NCBI GenBank assembly: GCA_910588225.1
Contig: CAJUQT010000005.1
Location: 1 to 64,000 of the forward strand
Length of the DNA stretch: 64,000 bases
Direction: 5' to 3'
Source of the DNA: an uncultured Acetatifactor sp.
GTDB taxonomy: Bacteria; Bacillota; Clostridia; Lachnospirales; Lachnospiraceae
Shown in pieces: positions 27,666 to 36,352 of this stretch. Each line of letters begins with the position of its first letter. Positions within the stretch are counted from its first letter, which is position 1. Position numbers and translations under genes: made by a program. Under the pieces are notes generated by a model. The model had not been told where the DNA came from, ran no database searches, and was given only the letters and a program-made list of their open reading frames with translations.

Positions 27666-29075
27666 ATGAGAGACGAAGAAAAATGCCAGGGAATGAAATT
27701 CCGGGGAAGCTCATTCTCTGGAATGAACTTCCTTGTGGTAGGTTCCGGTATCAGCGGAATCGGTTCCGCAGGGCTTCTGGAGCATATGGGGGCGAAAGTC
27801 GTACTGTATGACAGCAATGAAAAGCTGGCGGAAGAGAAAATGCGGGCCCTTCTTCCGGAAGGGAGCCGGACGGTGTGTGTGGCAGGCAAGCTGCCGGAAT
27901 CTGTTGCAAAGGAGACGAAGACCGTGGTGTTAAGCCCGGGGGTGCCGGTGGATATTCCTCTGGTGAAGAAGCTTCGAGAGAACGGCGCCGCAATAATCGG
28001 GGAGATTGAGCTGGGATTTTGGAAGGAGAAGGGCCGGGTGGCGGCAATTACCGGAACCAACGGCAAGACTACGACCACCACGCTGGTGGGAGAAATCATG
28101 AAGGCTCATCTGGGGGAAGAGAGAACCTTTGTGGTGGGCAATATCGGGAATCCTTACACCTCAGAATGTCTGAAAACCGCGGAAGATACTGTCACAGTGG
28201 GTGAGATCAGTTCTTTTCAGCTGGAGACTATACGGGAGTTTCACCCGGCAGTTTCGGCGATATTGAATATCACACCGGATCATTTAAACCGACATCACAC
28301 TATGGAAGCTTATGTGGCGGCAAAAGAAAACATCACGCTGAATCAGACAAAGGATGATATCTGTGTTCTCAATTACGAGAATGAATATACAAGAGCCTTC
28401 GGGGAAAGATGTCCGGCCCGGACAGTATATTTTTCTTCGCTGCGCAAAATGGAAAACGGCTATTATCTGAAAGATGACAAGGTGATGAAAGCTGTGGATG
28501 GACAGGATACAGAGCTTCTGGATATTCACAGGGATATGAAGCTGGTAGGGATGTGTAATGTGGAGAATGTCATGGCGGCAATTGCCGTTGCCGAGGGAAT
28601 GGGAGTGCCGATGGAGACCATTCTTGATGTTATCAGAGCCTTTCACGCCGTGGAGCACAGAATTGAATTTGTGGCTTCTAAAGGCGGAGTGGACTATTAT
28701 AATGACTCCAAGGGAACCAATCCGGACGCTGCCATTCAGGGAATCCGGGCAATGAACAGACCAACGGTTTTAATCGGCGGAGGGTATGATAAGGAAAGCG
28801 AATATGACGAATGGATAGAAAGCTTTGGAACAAAAGTAAAATGGCTTGTGCTGATTGGCCAGACCAGGGAAAAAATCGCAGAATGTGCCAGGAAGCATGG
28901 GTTTGACAGAATCCGCTTTGCGGATACTTTTGCGGAATGTCTGAGACTCTGTACCAGTCTTGCGGAGGAAGGGGACGCGGTGCTTTTGTCACCGGCCTGC
29001 GCCAGCTGGGGTATGTTCCCGAACTATGAGGTACGCGGGAACCTTTTTAAAGAATATGTGAGGGGGCTGGATTAG
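27666..29075 (+). CDS. murD: UDP-MurNAc-L-Ala:D-Glu ligase
   Basis: About 469 residues from ATG 27666 (GAAAGAAGG upstream; TTG 27660 is in frame). It adds D-glutamate to UDP-MurNAc-L-Ala with ATP. An N-terminal NAD-like fold (FLVVGSGISGIGSAGLL), the P-loop GTNGKTTTTTL, the EISSFQLE strand, ITPDHLNRHH and the C-terminal NDSKGTNPDA motif are all present. The first 20 residues (MRDEEKCQGMKFRGSSFS) are longer than usual, so an internal ATG could be the real start. Confidence 0.95.
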   Translation: MRDEEKCQGMKFRGSSFSGMNFLVVGSGISGIGSAGLLEHMGAKVVLYDSNEKLAEEKMRALLPEGSRTVCVAGKLPESVAKETKTVVLSPGVPVDIPLVKKLRENGAAIIGEIELGFWKEKGRVAAITGTNGKTTTTTLVGEIMKAHLGEERTFVVGNIGNPYTSECLKTAEDTVTVGEISSFQLETIREFHPAVSAILNITPDHLNRHHTMEAYVAAKENITLNQTKDDICVLNYENEYTRAFGERCPARTVYFSSLRKMENGYYLKDDKVMKAVDGQDTELLDIHRDMKLVGMCNVENVMAAIAVAEGMGVPMETILDVIRAFHAVEHRIEFVASKGGVDYYNDSKGTNPDAAIQGIRAMNRPTVLIGGGYDKESEYDEWIESFGTKVKWLVLIGQTREKIAECARKHGFDRIRFADTFAECLRLCTSLAEEGDAVLLSPACASWGMFPNYEVRGNLFKEYVRGLD

Positions 29076-29092
29076 AAAAGTTGGGAGCGCAT

Positions 29093-30268
29093 ATGGCTGT
29101 ACAGAGAAGAGCAAAGCGAAAGAAAAAAGAACAATCCGAATATTTTTTTGATTACAGCCTTTTGTTTATCGTGCTGTTTCTGCTGGGCTTCGGACTGGTG
29201 ATGATCTATTCCGCCAGTTCCTACACAGCGTTTCAGAGCTTTGAGGATGCGGCGTATTATCTGAAAAAGCAGCTGACGGCCATCATTATCGGATTGGTGA
29301 TGATGATTGTGGTAGCCAATATTCCTTATCATTTCTGGGAACGATTTGCACTGCTGGGCTATCTGGTGTCCATGGCCCTGGTACCTCTGGTGAAGACACC
29401 TCTGGGAGTGAAGTCTCACGGGGCCACACGATGGATCCGGATTCCCGGCGTCGGTCTGAATCTTCAGCCGGCTGAAGTGGCGAAGCTGTGTCTGATTCTG
29501 TTCCTGGCAGTGATGGTCTGCAAGATGGGGAAAGCGGTCCGCACAATGAAAGGATTCCTGGTGATGGTGGCGCTTCCTCTTCCCGTGGCACTGGAAATCT
29601 ATGTGATCACCAGAAACCTGAGCTCAGCCATTATTGTTTTGGCCATAGCGGTGCTGATGGTATTTGTGGCCAGTCCCGATTACAAGAAATTTATCCTTAT
29701 GGCCCTGGCAGTTGCCGCGTTGGCGGCTCTGGCAATCTTTCTGGCGGTATCTTCCGCGGAAGGCGGAGATGCGGAAAATTTCCGCTTCGGCCGTATCCTG
29801 GCGTGGCTGGATCCGGAGAGTGACTCTATGGATACAGGTTTCCAGACCTTACAGGGATTGTATGCAATCGGCAGCGGAGGCATCTGGGGACGGGGCCTTG
29901 GCCAGAGCATTCAGAAGCTGAACTTTATTCCTGAATCTCAGAATGATATGATTTTTTCCATTATCTGTGAGGAACTGGGACTTTTTGGGGCTGTTGCCAT
30001 CATTGTCATGTTTATCATGCTTCTGTGGCGTATGATGGTGATTGCCAACAACGCGCCTGACTTGTTCGGAGCCATGCTGGTGGTAGGTGTTATGGGCCAT
30101 ATAGCTGTCCAGTCGATTTTGAATATCGCTGTTGTGACCAATACGATTCCGAATACGGGAATTTCACTGCCCTTTATCAGCTATGGAGGTTCTTCGGTTA
30201 TGTTCCTGCTGATTGAGATTGGACTGGTGTTGAGTGTGGCCCGCAGAATCCAGCTGAAGGAATTGTAG
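29093..30268 (+). CDS. ftsW: SEDS-family lipid II polymerase FtsW
   Basis: About 391 residues from ATG 29093 (GGGAG upstream; TTG 29081 is in frame). Ten or so transmembrane helices. SEDS signatures include LLGFGLVMIYSASSYTAF in the first helix, the GATRWI loop (SHGATRWIRIPGVGLNLQPAE) and the catalytic-region Asp/Glu segment PESQNDMIFSIICEELG. The C-terminal NTGISLPFISYGGSS is also typical. It polymerises septal glycan with a class B PBP. The location after murD favours FtsW over RodA. Confidence 0.93.
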   Translation: MAVQRRAKRKKKEQSEYFFDYSLLFIVLFLLGFGLVMIYSASSYTAFQSFEDAAYYLKKQLTAIIIGLVMMIVVANIPYHFWERFALLGYLVSMALVPLVKTPLGVKSHGATRWIRIPGVGLNLQPAEVAKLCLILFLAVMVCKMGKAVRTMKGFLVMVALPLPVALEIYVITRNLSSAIIVLAIAVLMVFVASPDYKKFILMALAVAALAALAIFLAVSSAEGGDAENFRFGRILAWLDPESDSMDTGFQTLQGLYAIGSGGIWGRGLGQSIQKLNFIPESQNDMIFSIICEELGLFGAVAIIVMFIMLLWRMMVIANNAPDLFGAMLVVGVMGHIAVQSILNIAVVTNTIPNTGISLPFISYGGSSVMFLLIEIGLVLSVARRIQLKEL

Positions 30269-30356
30269 GAGAGAATACAATTTGGACAAGGTACGAAAGC
30301 AGCTTTTTCCACATACGATAGAATAGTTCAATTAATCGGAAGCCGGATGGTATTTT

Positions 30357-31607
30357 ATGGATTCTATTCGTATTCAGGGCGGGGTTGCCCTTCAGGGAAA
30401 GGTTCGTATACATGGTTCTAAAAACGCTTCGCTGCCTGTTCTGGCCGCCACATTGCTTGTGGAGGGGAAATCCTCTATCGGAAATTGTCCCAGGATAGCG
30501 GACGTGTATTCCATGGTCAGTCTCTTGAAAGAGCTGGGCTGCAGCGTACACTGGCAGGAGAAAGGACTGATCATTGATTCCACACAGGTGAAACGAGGAG
30601 AAATGTGCCGGGAAGCGGTGCGGGGAATGCGCTCTTCTCTGTGTCTGCTGGGCGCACTGCTGGGCAGATGCGGAGAGATCGTCATGGAGCATCCCGGAGG
30701 CTGCGTCATCGGAGAACGTCCCATTGATATGCATTTATCGGCACTGGGCCAAATGGGCGTGGAATTTACAGAGAGAGACGGCAGACTGCAGGCTGTGACG
30801 TCAGGCCTGCACGGCGCCTGGATTCGACTGCCGTTTCCTTCTGTGGGGGCAACGGAGAATGTGATTCTGGCGGGAGTTGCCGCATGCGGAGATACAATTC
30901 TGGAAGGGGCGGCACTGGAACCGGAAATTCGGACGCTCTGCCGATATCTTCAATGCTGCGGAGCGTATATTGAAGGTGTGGGAAGCTCCAGACTCATTAT
31001 CCATGGAGGCAGAAAGCTGCGGGGGGCCGCGTTTACCGTGCCTGCGGACAGGATTGTAGCGGGTACCTATCTGTTCGGCTGTATCGGAGCGGGGGGCAAT
31101 GTACTTCTGGAGCGGGCTCCCCAGGAGGAGATGGCTGCCGTTCTGGCATTGGCCCGGCAGATGGGCGGGCATGTATGTACCTCGCCGGAAGGAATCTATG
31201 TACAGGCACCCGGACGACCCAGGCCTGTAAGGCTTATGACGGTTCCCTATCCCGGCTTTCCCACGGATCTGCAGTCTGTGGTACTTGCAGCGGAGACACT
31301 GAGCTGCGGCTGCAGCCGCATAGAGGAGACCATTTTTGAAAATCGTTTCCGTATTGTGGACGATCTGAAAAAAATGGGCGCCTGTATTGAGAAGGAAGAC
31401 TGCCGCAGTGTGGCTGTCAGAGGGGTTGACAGCCTGCACGGTGCCAGTCTGGAAGCCAGGGAACTGAGAGGCGGCGCAGCGCTGGTGGTTGCAGGTATCA
31501 TGGCGGAGGGAGAGACAATTGTGAGTGGTTGTTCTTATATCTATCGCGGGTATGAAAATATCGGCAGGGATTTCAGAGAGTTAGGAGCGCGTGTGACAAG
31601 TGTTTAA
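30357..31607 (+). CDS. murA: UDP-GlcNAc 1-carboxyvinyltransferase
   Basis: 416 residues. It catalyses the first committed step of peptidoglycan synthesis. The substrate lysine lies in GSKNASLPVLAA (about 21). The fosfomycin-target Cys is present in HPGGCVIGERPID (about 115), together with LRGGAALVVAG and the C-terminal RGYENI. In Bacillus-type dcw clusters murG or murB lies here, so a murA in this slot is a Clostridia-like arrangement. The ribosome binding site is weak. The stop overlaps ftsQ by eight bases. Confidence 0.94.
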   Translation: MDSIRIQGGVALQGKVRIHGSKNASLPVLAATLLVEGKSSIGNCPRIADVYSMVSLLKELGCSVHWQEKGLIIDSTQVKRGEMCREAVRGMRSSLCLLGALLGRCGEIVMEHPGGCVIGERPIDMHLSALGQMGVEFTERDGRLQAVTSGLHGAWIRLPFPSVGATENVILAGVAACGDTILEGAALEPEIRTLCRYLQCCGAYIEGVGSSRLIIHGGRKLRGAAFTVPADRIVAGTYLFGCIGAGGNVLLERAPQEEMAAVLALARQMGGHVCTSPEGIYVQAPGRPRPVRLMTVPYPGFPTDLQSVVLAAETLSCGCSRIEETIFENRFRIVDDLKKMGACIEKEDCRSVAVRGVDSLHGASLEARELRGGAALVVAGIMAEGETIVSGCSYIYRGYENIGRDFRELGARVTSV

Positions 31608-32331
31608 AAGCAAAAGAATGAAAGCGGGTATTTTCTCTGCCTGCCTTATCCTGATATTACTGGCCGGTGTGGTCATTTATATCAGAATCACCTATACCGT
31701 TAAGACAGTTTATGTGGAAGGAAATGTCCATTATACGGAAGAAGAGATAAAAAATATTGTCATGGAGGGTCCGCTGGGGGACAATTCTCTCTATTTATCC
31801 GCGAAATACAAGAATAAGGGGATAGAGGGAGTTCCCTTTGTGGATGTCATGGATGTGGATATTCTGTCGCCGGATACCATTAAAATCATTGTCTATGAAA
31901 AGACGCTGGTAGGGTATGTGAAATACATGGACACCTATGTTTACTTCGACAAGGATGGGTGTGTGGTGGAAAGCTCCAGTGTGAGAACTATGGGAGTACC
32001 GCAGATTATGGGGCTGGAATTTGATCATATGGTGACGGGAGAGAAGCTTGCGGTGGAGAACGAGGGAATCTTCGATCAGATTCTGGATATTACCAAGCTG
32101 CTGCAGAAATACAATCTCATATCGGACAGGATATATTTTAACGGTTCCGGTGAAATTACCATATATTTTGGAGGAATCAGGGTAGCGCTGGGAAATGAAT
32201 CATCCAGGCTGGAGGATAAGCTTATGGTACTTCCGGGGGTTTTGGCAAAGCTTGAGGGCAGGCAAGGGACTCTGCAGATGCAGACATATGATGAGGAAAG
32301 CGGAAAATATGCCTTTAAACCGGAGGGGTGA
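31600..32331 (+). CDS. ftsQ: Cell division protein FtsQ/DivIB
   Basis: 243 residues from GTG 31600, inside the end of murA. A short cytoplasmic N-terminus and one transmembrane helix (AGIFSACLILILLAGVVIYI) precede a POTRA domain opening with VKTVYVEGNVHYTEEEI. The FtsQ beta domain (YVYFDKDGCVVESS, MGLEFDH) completes the protein. The DivIB gamma tail is short. It links FtsL/DivIC to the septal synthases. Confidence 0.9.
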   Translation: MFKSKRMKAGIFSACLILILLAGVVIYIRITYTVKTVYVEGNVHYTEEEIKNIVMEGPLGDNSLYLSAKYKNKGIEGVPFVDVMDVDILSPDTIKIIVYEKTLVGYVKYMDTYVYFDKDGCVVESSSVRTMGVPQIMGLEFDHMVTGEKLAVENEGIFDQILDITKLLQKYNLISDRIYFNGSGEITIYFGGIRVALGNESSRLEDKLMVLPGVLAKLEGRQGTLQMQTYDEESGKYAFKPEG

Positions 32332-32377
32332 ACTTACGGGGCAGGTGGAAACGAAACTAATTTTTTTTAGAAAACAG

Positions 32378-32406
32378 TTGATAAATTTCAGAAATGATTA
32401 TATGAT
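32378..32406 (+). promoter_or_regulatory. ftsZ promoter
   Basis: TTGATA (32378-32383), a 17-bp spacer and TATGAT (32401-32406), in the AT-rich gap after ftsQ. It would give ftsZ a private transcript with a leader of about 40 nt. Confidence 0.65.
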
Positions 32407-32451
32407 AGTAAATATGATTATGGTTTGAGGTTGGAAAAGGAGGAGATACCC

Positions 32452-33624
32452 TTGCTTGAGATTAAGACAAACGATGCTGAATCTGCTGCAAAGATCATCG
32501 TGATTGGTGTGGGCGGCGCAGGTAATAATGCTGTAAATAGAATGGTAGACGAACAGATTGACGGAGTGGATTTTATCGGGGTAAATACGGACAAGCAGGC
32601 GCTTCAGCTCTGTAAGGCGCCGAAACTGCTGCAGATTGGCGAGAAGCTGACCAAAGGACTGGGAGCCGGGGCGAAGCCGGAGATTGGCGAGAAGGCAGCG
32701 GAGGAGAGTGCGGAAGAGATTTCCGCCGCGCTGAAAGGTGCCGACATGGTATTTGTCACCTGCGGCATGGGAGGCGGTACGGGAACCGGCGCGGCACCTG
32801 TAGTTGCAAAGCTGGCGAAAGAAATGGGTATCCTCACTGTGGGTGTGATTACGAAACCGTTTCGCTTTGAAGCGAAGACGCGTATGGTAAATGCATTGGG
32901 AGGAATTGAGAAGATTAAGGAACATGTGGATACGCTGATTGTCATTCCCAATGATAAACTTCTGCAGATTGTGGACAGGCGTACCACTATGCCGGAGGCA
33001 CTTAAGAAAGCGGATGAAGTACTTCAGCAGGCGGTTCAGGGTATTACCGACCTCATCAATCTGCCGGCTATTATCAATCTTGACTTTGCAGATATCCAGA
33101 CGGTTATGAAGGACAAGGGAATTGCACATATCGGCATAGGAGAGGGGAAAGGGGACGACAAGGCTTTGGAAGCTGTGAAGATGGCGGTGGAGAGCCCCCT
33201 GCTTGAAACCACTATCAATGGTGCCACAGATGTGATTCTCAATGTATCCGGCGATATTACGCTGCCGGATGCAAGTGACGCGGCTGATTATGTTCAAAGC
33301 CTGACAGGAGAAGAAGTAAACATCATCTTCGGTGCCATGTATGATGATTCGAAGACGGATTGCTGTACCGTGACGGTGATTGCCACGGGATTGGAGGATG
33401 TCGCTGTAGGAGGTGCCGCACAGTCCAGATTTGGTGCCGGTATGGCCTACAGACAACCTGGTTCTCACGGAACGCCGAATTCACTGAAAGGCCTCAATAT
33501 ACAGCCTGCCGCGCCGGCGGCTCCTCAGAATGACGGACTCCAGGGGATTCAGAAACCCGTGGATATTCGCAGCTCCGTGACGGAGAAGACATTGAAAATA
33601 CCTGATTTTCTTCAGAGAAAATAA
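32452..33624 (+). CDS. ftsZ: Cell division GTPase FtsZ
   Basis: 390 residues from TTG 32452, chosen because AAGGAGG (32437-32443) is optimally spaced. It yields MLEIKTNDAESAAKIIVIGVGGAGNN-type family N-terminus. The tubulin signature GGGTGTGAAP, the T7 loop NLDFADIQTVM and the conserved C-terminal peptide IPDFLQRK are present. The linker is short and Ala/Pro/Gln-rich. No ftsA lies upstream, which suggests SepF tethers the Z-ring, as in other Firmicutes without FtsA next to FtsZ. Confidence 0.97.
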   Translation: MLEIKTNDAESAAKIIVIGVGGAGNNAVNRMVDEQIDGVDFIGVNTDKQALQLCKAPKLLQIGEKLTKGLGAGAKPEIGEKAAEESAEEISAALKGADMVFVTCGMGGGTGTGAAPVVAKLAKEMGILTVGVITKPFRFEAKTRMVNALGGIEKIKEHVDTLIVIPNDKLLQIVDRRTTMPEALKKADEVLQQAVQGITDLINLPAIINLDFADIQTVMKDKGIAHIGIGEGKGDDKALEAVKMAVESPLLETTINGATDVILNVSGDITLPDASDAADYVQSLTGEEVNIIFGAMYDDSKTDCCTVTVIATGLEDVAVGGAAQSRFGAGMAYRQPGSHGTPNSLKGLNIQPAAPAAPQNDGLQGIQKPVDIRSSVTEKTLKIPDFLQRK

Positions 33625-33645
33625 TTCATATCAGCTCAGCTTAAA

Positions 33646-33678
33646 ACAGTCGGATGACATCACATCCGGCTGTTTTTG
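33646..33678 (+). terminator. Intrinsic terminator after ftsZ
   Basis: Perfect 11-bp stem ACAGTCGGATG / CATCCGGCTGT (one G-U) and a T run. The end of the T tract merges with the Spo0A-like box of the next promoter. Confidence 0.8.
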
Positions 33679-33742
33679 TCGAAAAATTCTTGCTGCTTTG
33701 ATCCTCCGTTTGACAAATTCCTGAAATAAGCCCCTTTATAAT
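33676..33742 (+). promoter_or_regulatory. spoIIG-type promoter with Spo0A-like box
   Basis: TTGACA (33710-33715) and TATAAT (33737-33742) are separated by 21 bp instead of 17. The Bacillus spoIIG promoter, which is sigma-A-dependent and activated by phosphorylated Spo0A, has the same abnormal spacing (22 bp). TTGTCGAA (33676-33683) is the complement of a consensus 0A box (TTCGACAA), and TTTGACAA overlaps the -35. The spacing is read directly; Spo0A control is inference from the homologous promoter. Confidence 0.75.
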
Positions 33743-33764
33743 AATTATGAAAAGGATGATGCCA

Positions 33765-34604
33765 ATGCATTATGAACTGTATGTTGACAGCCTGTTCTTC
33801 ATTAATTTTGTGATGAACCTGTATCTATTAATATTGGTGGACCGAAGTACCCTTCGCACTGCCACGCCTGGAAGACTTGCGGCGGGAGCAGCCGTGGGAG
33901 CCGCAGGCTATCTGCTGCCTTTTTTCTGGACGGCTTCCGGCATGCTGAAGCTGGCGGCGGGAATCTGTGTAGGAACAGTGGGAATGCTCTGTGTCACCTT
34001 CCCTGTGAAGAGCCTGAGAATGTTTCTGAAGTTGCTGGAGAGACTGCTTTTGTATTCCTTCGGAATGGGAGGAATACTGCTTTTTTTCATCAGGAGTCTG
34101 AAACCGGCCAGAGAAGTGCTGACAGGAGCTTTTGGAATTCTGGGAGCCGGCGGAATTGCATTTTTGATTTTGCGCCGGTTTCGATTCGGGCTTAAGACGA
34201 AGGATTTATGTACAGCTATTCTGTGCAGGAACGGGATCCGGGTGAAGGCGGCGGGACTGACGGACTCCGGCAACAGTCTGACGGAACCAATCAGCGGCAA
34301 ACCTGTCTGCGTGGTGGGAAAGTCGTTGTTCGAAAGACTCTGGGGGAAGGACACAGGTGGATTCAGAGTGATTCCCTATCACAGTATCGGGAAGAAGAGA
34401 GGAATCATGAAGGGGTACCTTCTTCCTGAACTGGAACTGGATATGGAAGGAATGAAGCTAAAATTTAAGGATGTATACATAGCTGTCAGCGATGAGGAGA
34501 TTTTCAGCTCAGACGGTGCGGAGGCGGAATCCGTGGAAATAATTATAAATCCCGGACTTTTTGAGAAAAATCGTAAAACGGGAGCCGTGGAAGCGGCAGA
34601 TTGA
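33765..34604 (+). CDS. spoIIGA: Sigma-E processing peptidase SpoIIGA
   Basis: About 279 residues from ATG 33765; the upstream ATG 33747 would lie at the predicted transcription start. AAGGA precedes the chosen codon. The N-terminal half has about five transmembrane helices. The C-terminal half is an aspartic-protease-like domain whose catalytic Asp sits in LTDSGNSLTEPISGKPV. SpoIIGA clips the pro-peptide of sigma-E in the mother cell when signalled by SpoIIR. It is immediately followed by its substrate gene. Confidence 0.93.
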   Translation: MHYELYVDSLFFINFVMNLYLLILVDRSTLRTATPGRLAAGAAVGAAGYLLPFFWTASGMLKLAAGICVGTVGMLCVTFPVKSLRMFLKLLERLLLYSFGMGGILLFFIRSLKPAREVLTGAFGILGAGGIAFLILRRFRFGLKTKDLCTAILCRNGIRVKAAGLTDSGNSLTEPISGKPVCVVGKSLFERLWGKDTGGFRVIPYHSIGKKRGIMKGYLLPELELDMEGMKLKFKDVYIAVSDEEIFSSDGAEAESVEIIINPGLFEKNRKTGAVEAAD

Positions 34605-34612
34605 GAGGCGCA

Positions 34613-35350
34613 ATGATTCTGAAGGTAATGCTACCGGGCAAAATGCAATTTAAAATGATTCGCAGGGATAGTCTGTTCCTGCATAAAAAAGGTGAAATTC
34701 ATTACATCGGTGGAGCCGAAGTGCTGCCGCCGCCACTGGAAGTAGAGAAGGAAAGTCAGGTAATCAGTGACCTGGGAACGGAATATGACGATGAGGCGAA
34801 GGCTATTCTGATTGAACACAACCTGCGGCTGGTGGTTTACATAGCTAAAAAATTTGACAATACAGGGGTGGGCGTGGAGGATTTGATTTCCATAGGAACC
34901 ATAGGGTTGATTAAGTCGATTAATACCTTTAAACCTGATAAGAATATCAAGCTGGCAACTTATGCCTCCAGATGTATTGAAAATGAGATATTGATGTATC
35001 TGCGGAGGAACAACAAGACGAAACTGGAGGTTTCTATTGACGAACCGCTGAATGTGGACTGGGACGGAAACGAACTGCTCCTCTCAGATATTCTGGGAAC
35101 CGACGAGGATGTGATTTACAGGGACATGGAAAACGAAGCGGAGAGGAAACTTCTCCTTGGCGCCATCAGCAAGCTTTCCGAACGGGAGAAGAAAATTATC
35201 AATCTGCGGTTCGGACTGGGGACCAGGGATGGCGAGGAGATGACGCAAAAGGAGGTGGCTTCTCTGCTGGGCATATCTCAATCGTACATATCCAGACTGG
35301 AGAAGAAAATCATGCGTCAGCTGAAAAAAGAGATGAGCAATAATATTTAA
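34613..35350 (+). CDS. sigE: RNA polymerase sporulation sigma factor E (pro-form)
   Basis: About 245 residues from ATG 34613 with GAGG upstream. The first 25-28 residues form the hydrophobic/basic pro-sequence. The likely SpoIIGA cut lies in HKKGE-IHYIGG, matching the Bacillus context. Sigma region 2 (LIEHNLRLVVYIAKKFDN, DLISIGTIGLIKSI, ATYASRCIENEILMYLRR) and region 4 (QKEVASLLGISQSYISRLEKKIM) are strongly conserved. It drives the early mother-cell programme. Confidence 0.95.
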   Translation: MILKVMLPGKMQFKMIRRDSLFLHKKGEIHYIGGAEVLPPPLEVEKESQVISDLGTEYDDEAKAILIEHNLRLVVYIAKKFDNTGVGVEDLISIGTIGLIKSINTFKPDKNIKLATYASRCIENEILMYLRRNNKTKLEVSIDEPLNVDWDGNELLLSDILGTDEDVIYRDMENEAERKLLLGAISKLSEREKKIINLRFGLGTRDGEEMTQKEVASLLGISQSYISRLEKKIMRQLKKEMSNNI

Positions 35351-35452
35351 CCTATGCAAAAGAAATAAAATAGGATATAATGTTCGTGAAGGGCAGAGCC
35401 AGACGGGTAGAAATGGATATGCCGGTTAGCTCGAGCAGGTAGAGGTACAAAC

Positions 35453-35752
35453 GTGATTCAACGTAATGATATACTGTCAATGGAATTTCTGAAGAAGACA
35501 GAATTTACAGGGTGCCATTGTGGGATGCGCTATCGTCTGGAAGGTGTCAGTGACGATACGGCAGAGAGAAAGCTGCGCTGCACCATATGGCCGGACCCTT
35601 TTAACTTTTATAAGACACCTGAGGAAAAGAAGGAGACTGCGGAATTTTCATTTGCGGAGGACGGTGTGGCAGAGGCCGTTGCGTGGATGAATGGCAGATT
35701 TTTGGCAGAGAAGGATAAATGGGAGCATTCGGGGGAAGACTGGGACAGCTGA
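35453..35752 (+). CDS. Hypothetical protein, 99 residues
   Basis: It starts at GTG 35453 after AGGTAGAGG. The protein is soluble, acidic and Trp-rich towards the end (AVAWMNGRF, WEHSGEDWDS), with two close cysteines in TGCHCGMRYRLEG. I do not recognise the family; similar small proteins appear to be lineage-specific in Clostridia. A TATAAT at 35376-35381, without a good -35, could drive it. Its location between sigE and sigG allows, but does not show, a sporulation role. Confidence 0.6.
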   Translation: MIQRNDILSMEFLKKTEFTGCHCGMRYRLEGVSDDTAERKLRCTIWPDPFNFYKTPEEKKETAEFSFAEDGVAEAVAWMNGRFLAEKDKWEHSGEDWDS

Positions 35753-35821
35753 AGGGAGACTGTGACAGAAACTGTATGAGGTGCGAGCGGATTCCCCGAG
35801 TGTTTCTGCGGAGAAAATAGT

Positions 35822-36343
35822 ATGTTTGAATATATATACAGGGACATGTTGTCCATGGTGCGTTTTCTGCCCTATGGTCTGGTGCTGGGGGTGGTTGTTT
35901 TTGTTATCCTTTTCCGGACTATGAATGGAATCAGAAAGCGCAGCGGGAGGGGACCGGCCGCAATGCTGCCGGTAGCCGCTTTCGGTACATATCTTTCACT
36001 GATGCTTGTCATCACTTTCCTGTCCAGAGAAAGCGGCAGCGGCGGGGACGGAATCGATTTGGAATTGTTTTCCACATGGGGGATTAACGACAGAAACAAT
36101 GCTTTTGTGGTGGAAAATGTGCTGTTGTTTATACCCTATGGAATTCTGGGACCGTGGGCGATGGAAAGGCTTAAGCGTCTTTGGAGCTGTGTGCTCCTGG
36201 GTGCTGTTACCAGCTTGACCATTGAAATTTTACAGTTGGTGACGGAGAGAGGATATTTTCAGATAGATGATATCCTGACCAATATTTTGGGAACAGCCAT
36301 TGGCTATTTTGTCTGGCGTCTGTTTTTTCACGGAAGAAAATAA
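35822..36343 (+). CDS. VanZ-family membrane protein
   Basis: 173 residues, about four transmembrane helices. The VanZ core is recognisable: LVITFLSRE, NNAFVVENVLLFIPYGILGP and LTIEILQLVTERGYFQIDDILTNILGTAIGY. VanZ relatives contribute to low-level glycopeptide or lipoglycopeptide tolerance in enterococci; most members have unknown roles. There is no ribosome binding site of note near ATG 35822. It converges with sigG. Confidence 0.88.
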   Translation: MFEYIYRDMLSMVRFLPYGLVLGVVVFVILFRTMNGIRKRSGRGPAAMLPVAAFGTYLSLMLVITFLSRESGSGGDGIDLELFSTWGINDRNNAFVVENVLLFIPYGILGPWAMERLKRLWSCVLLGAVTSLTIEILQLVTERGYFQIDDILTNILGTAIGYFVWRLFFHGRK

Positions 36344-36352
36344 TCCGCCGTG

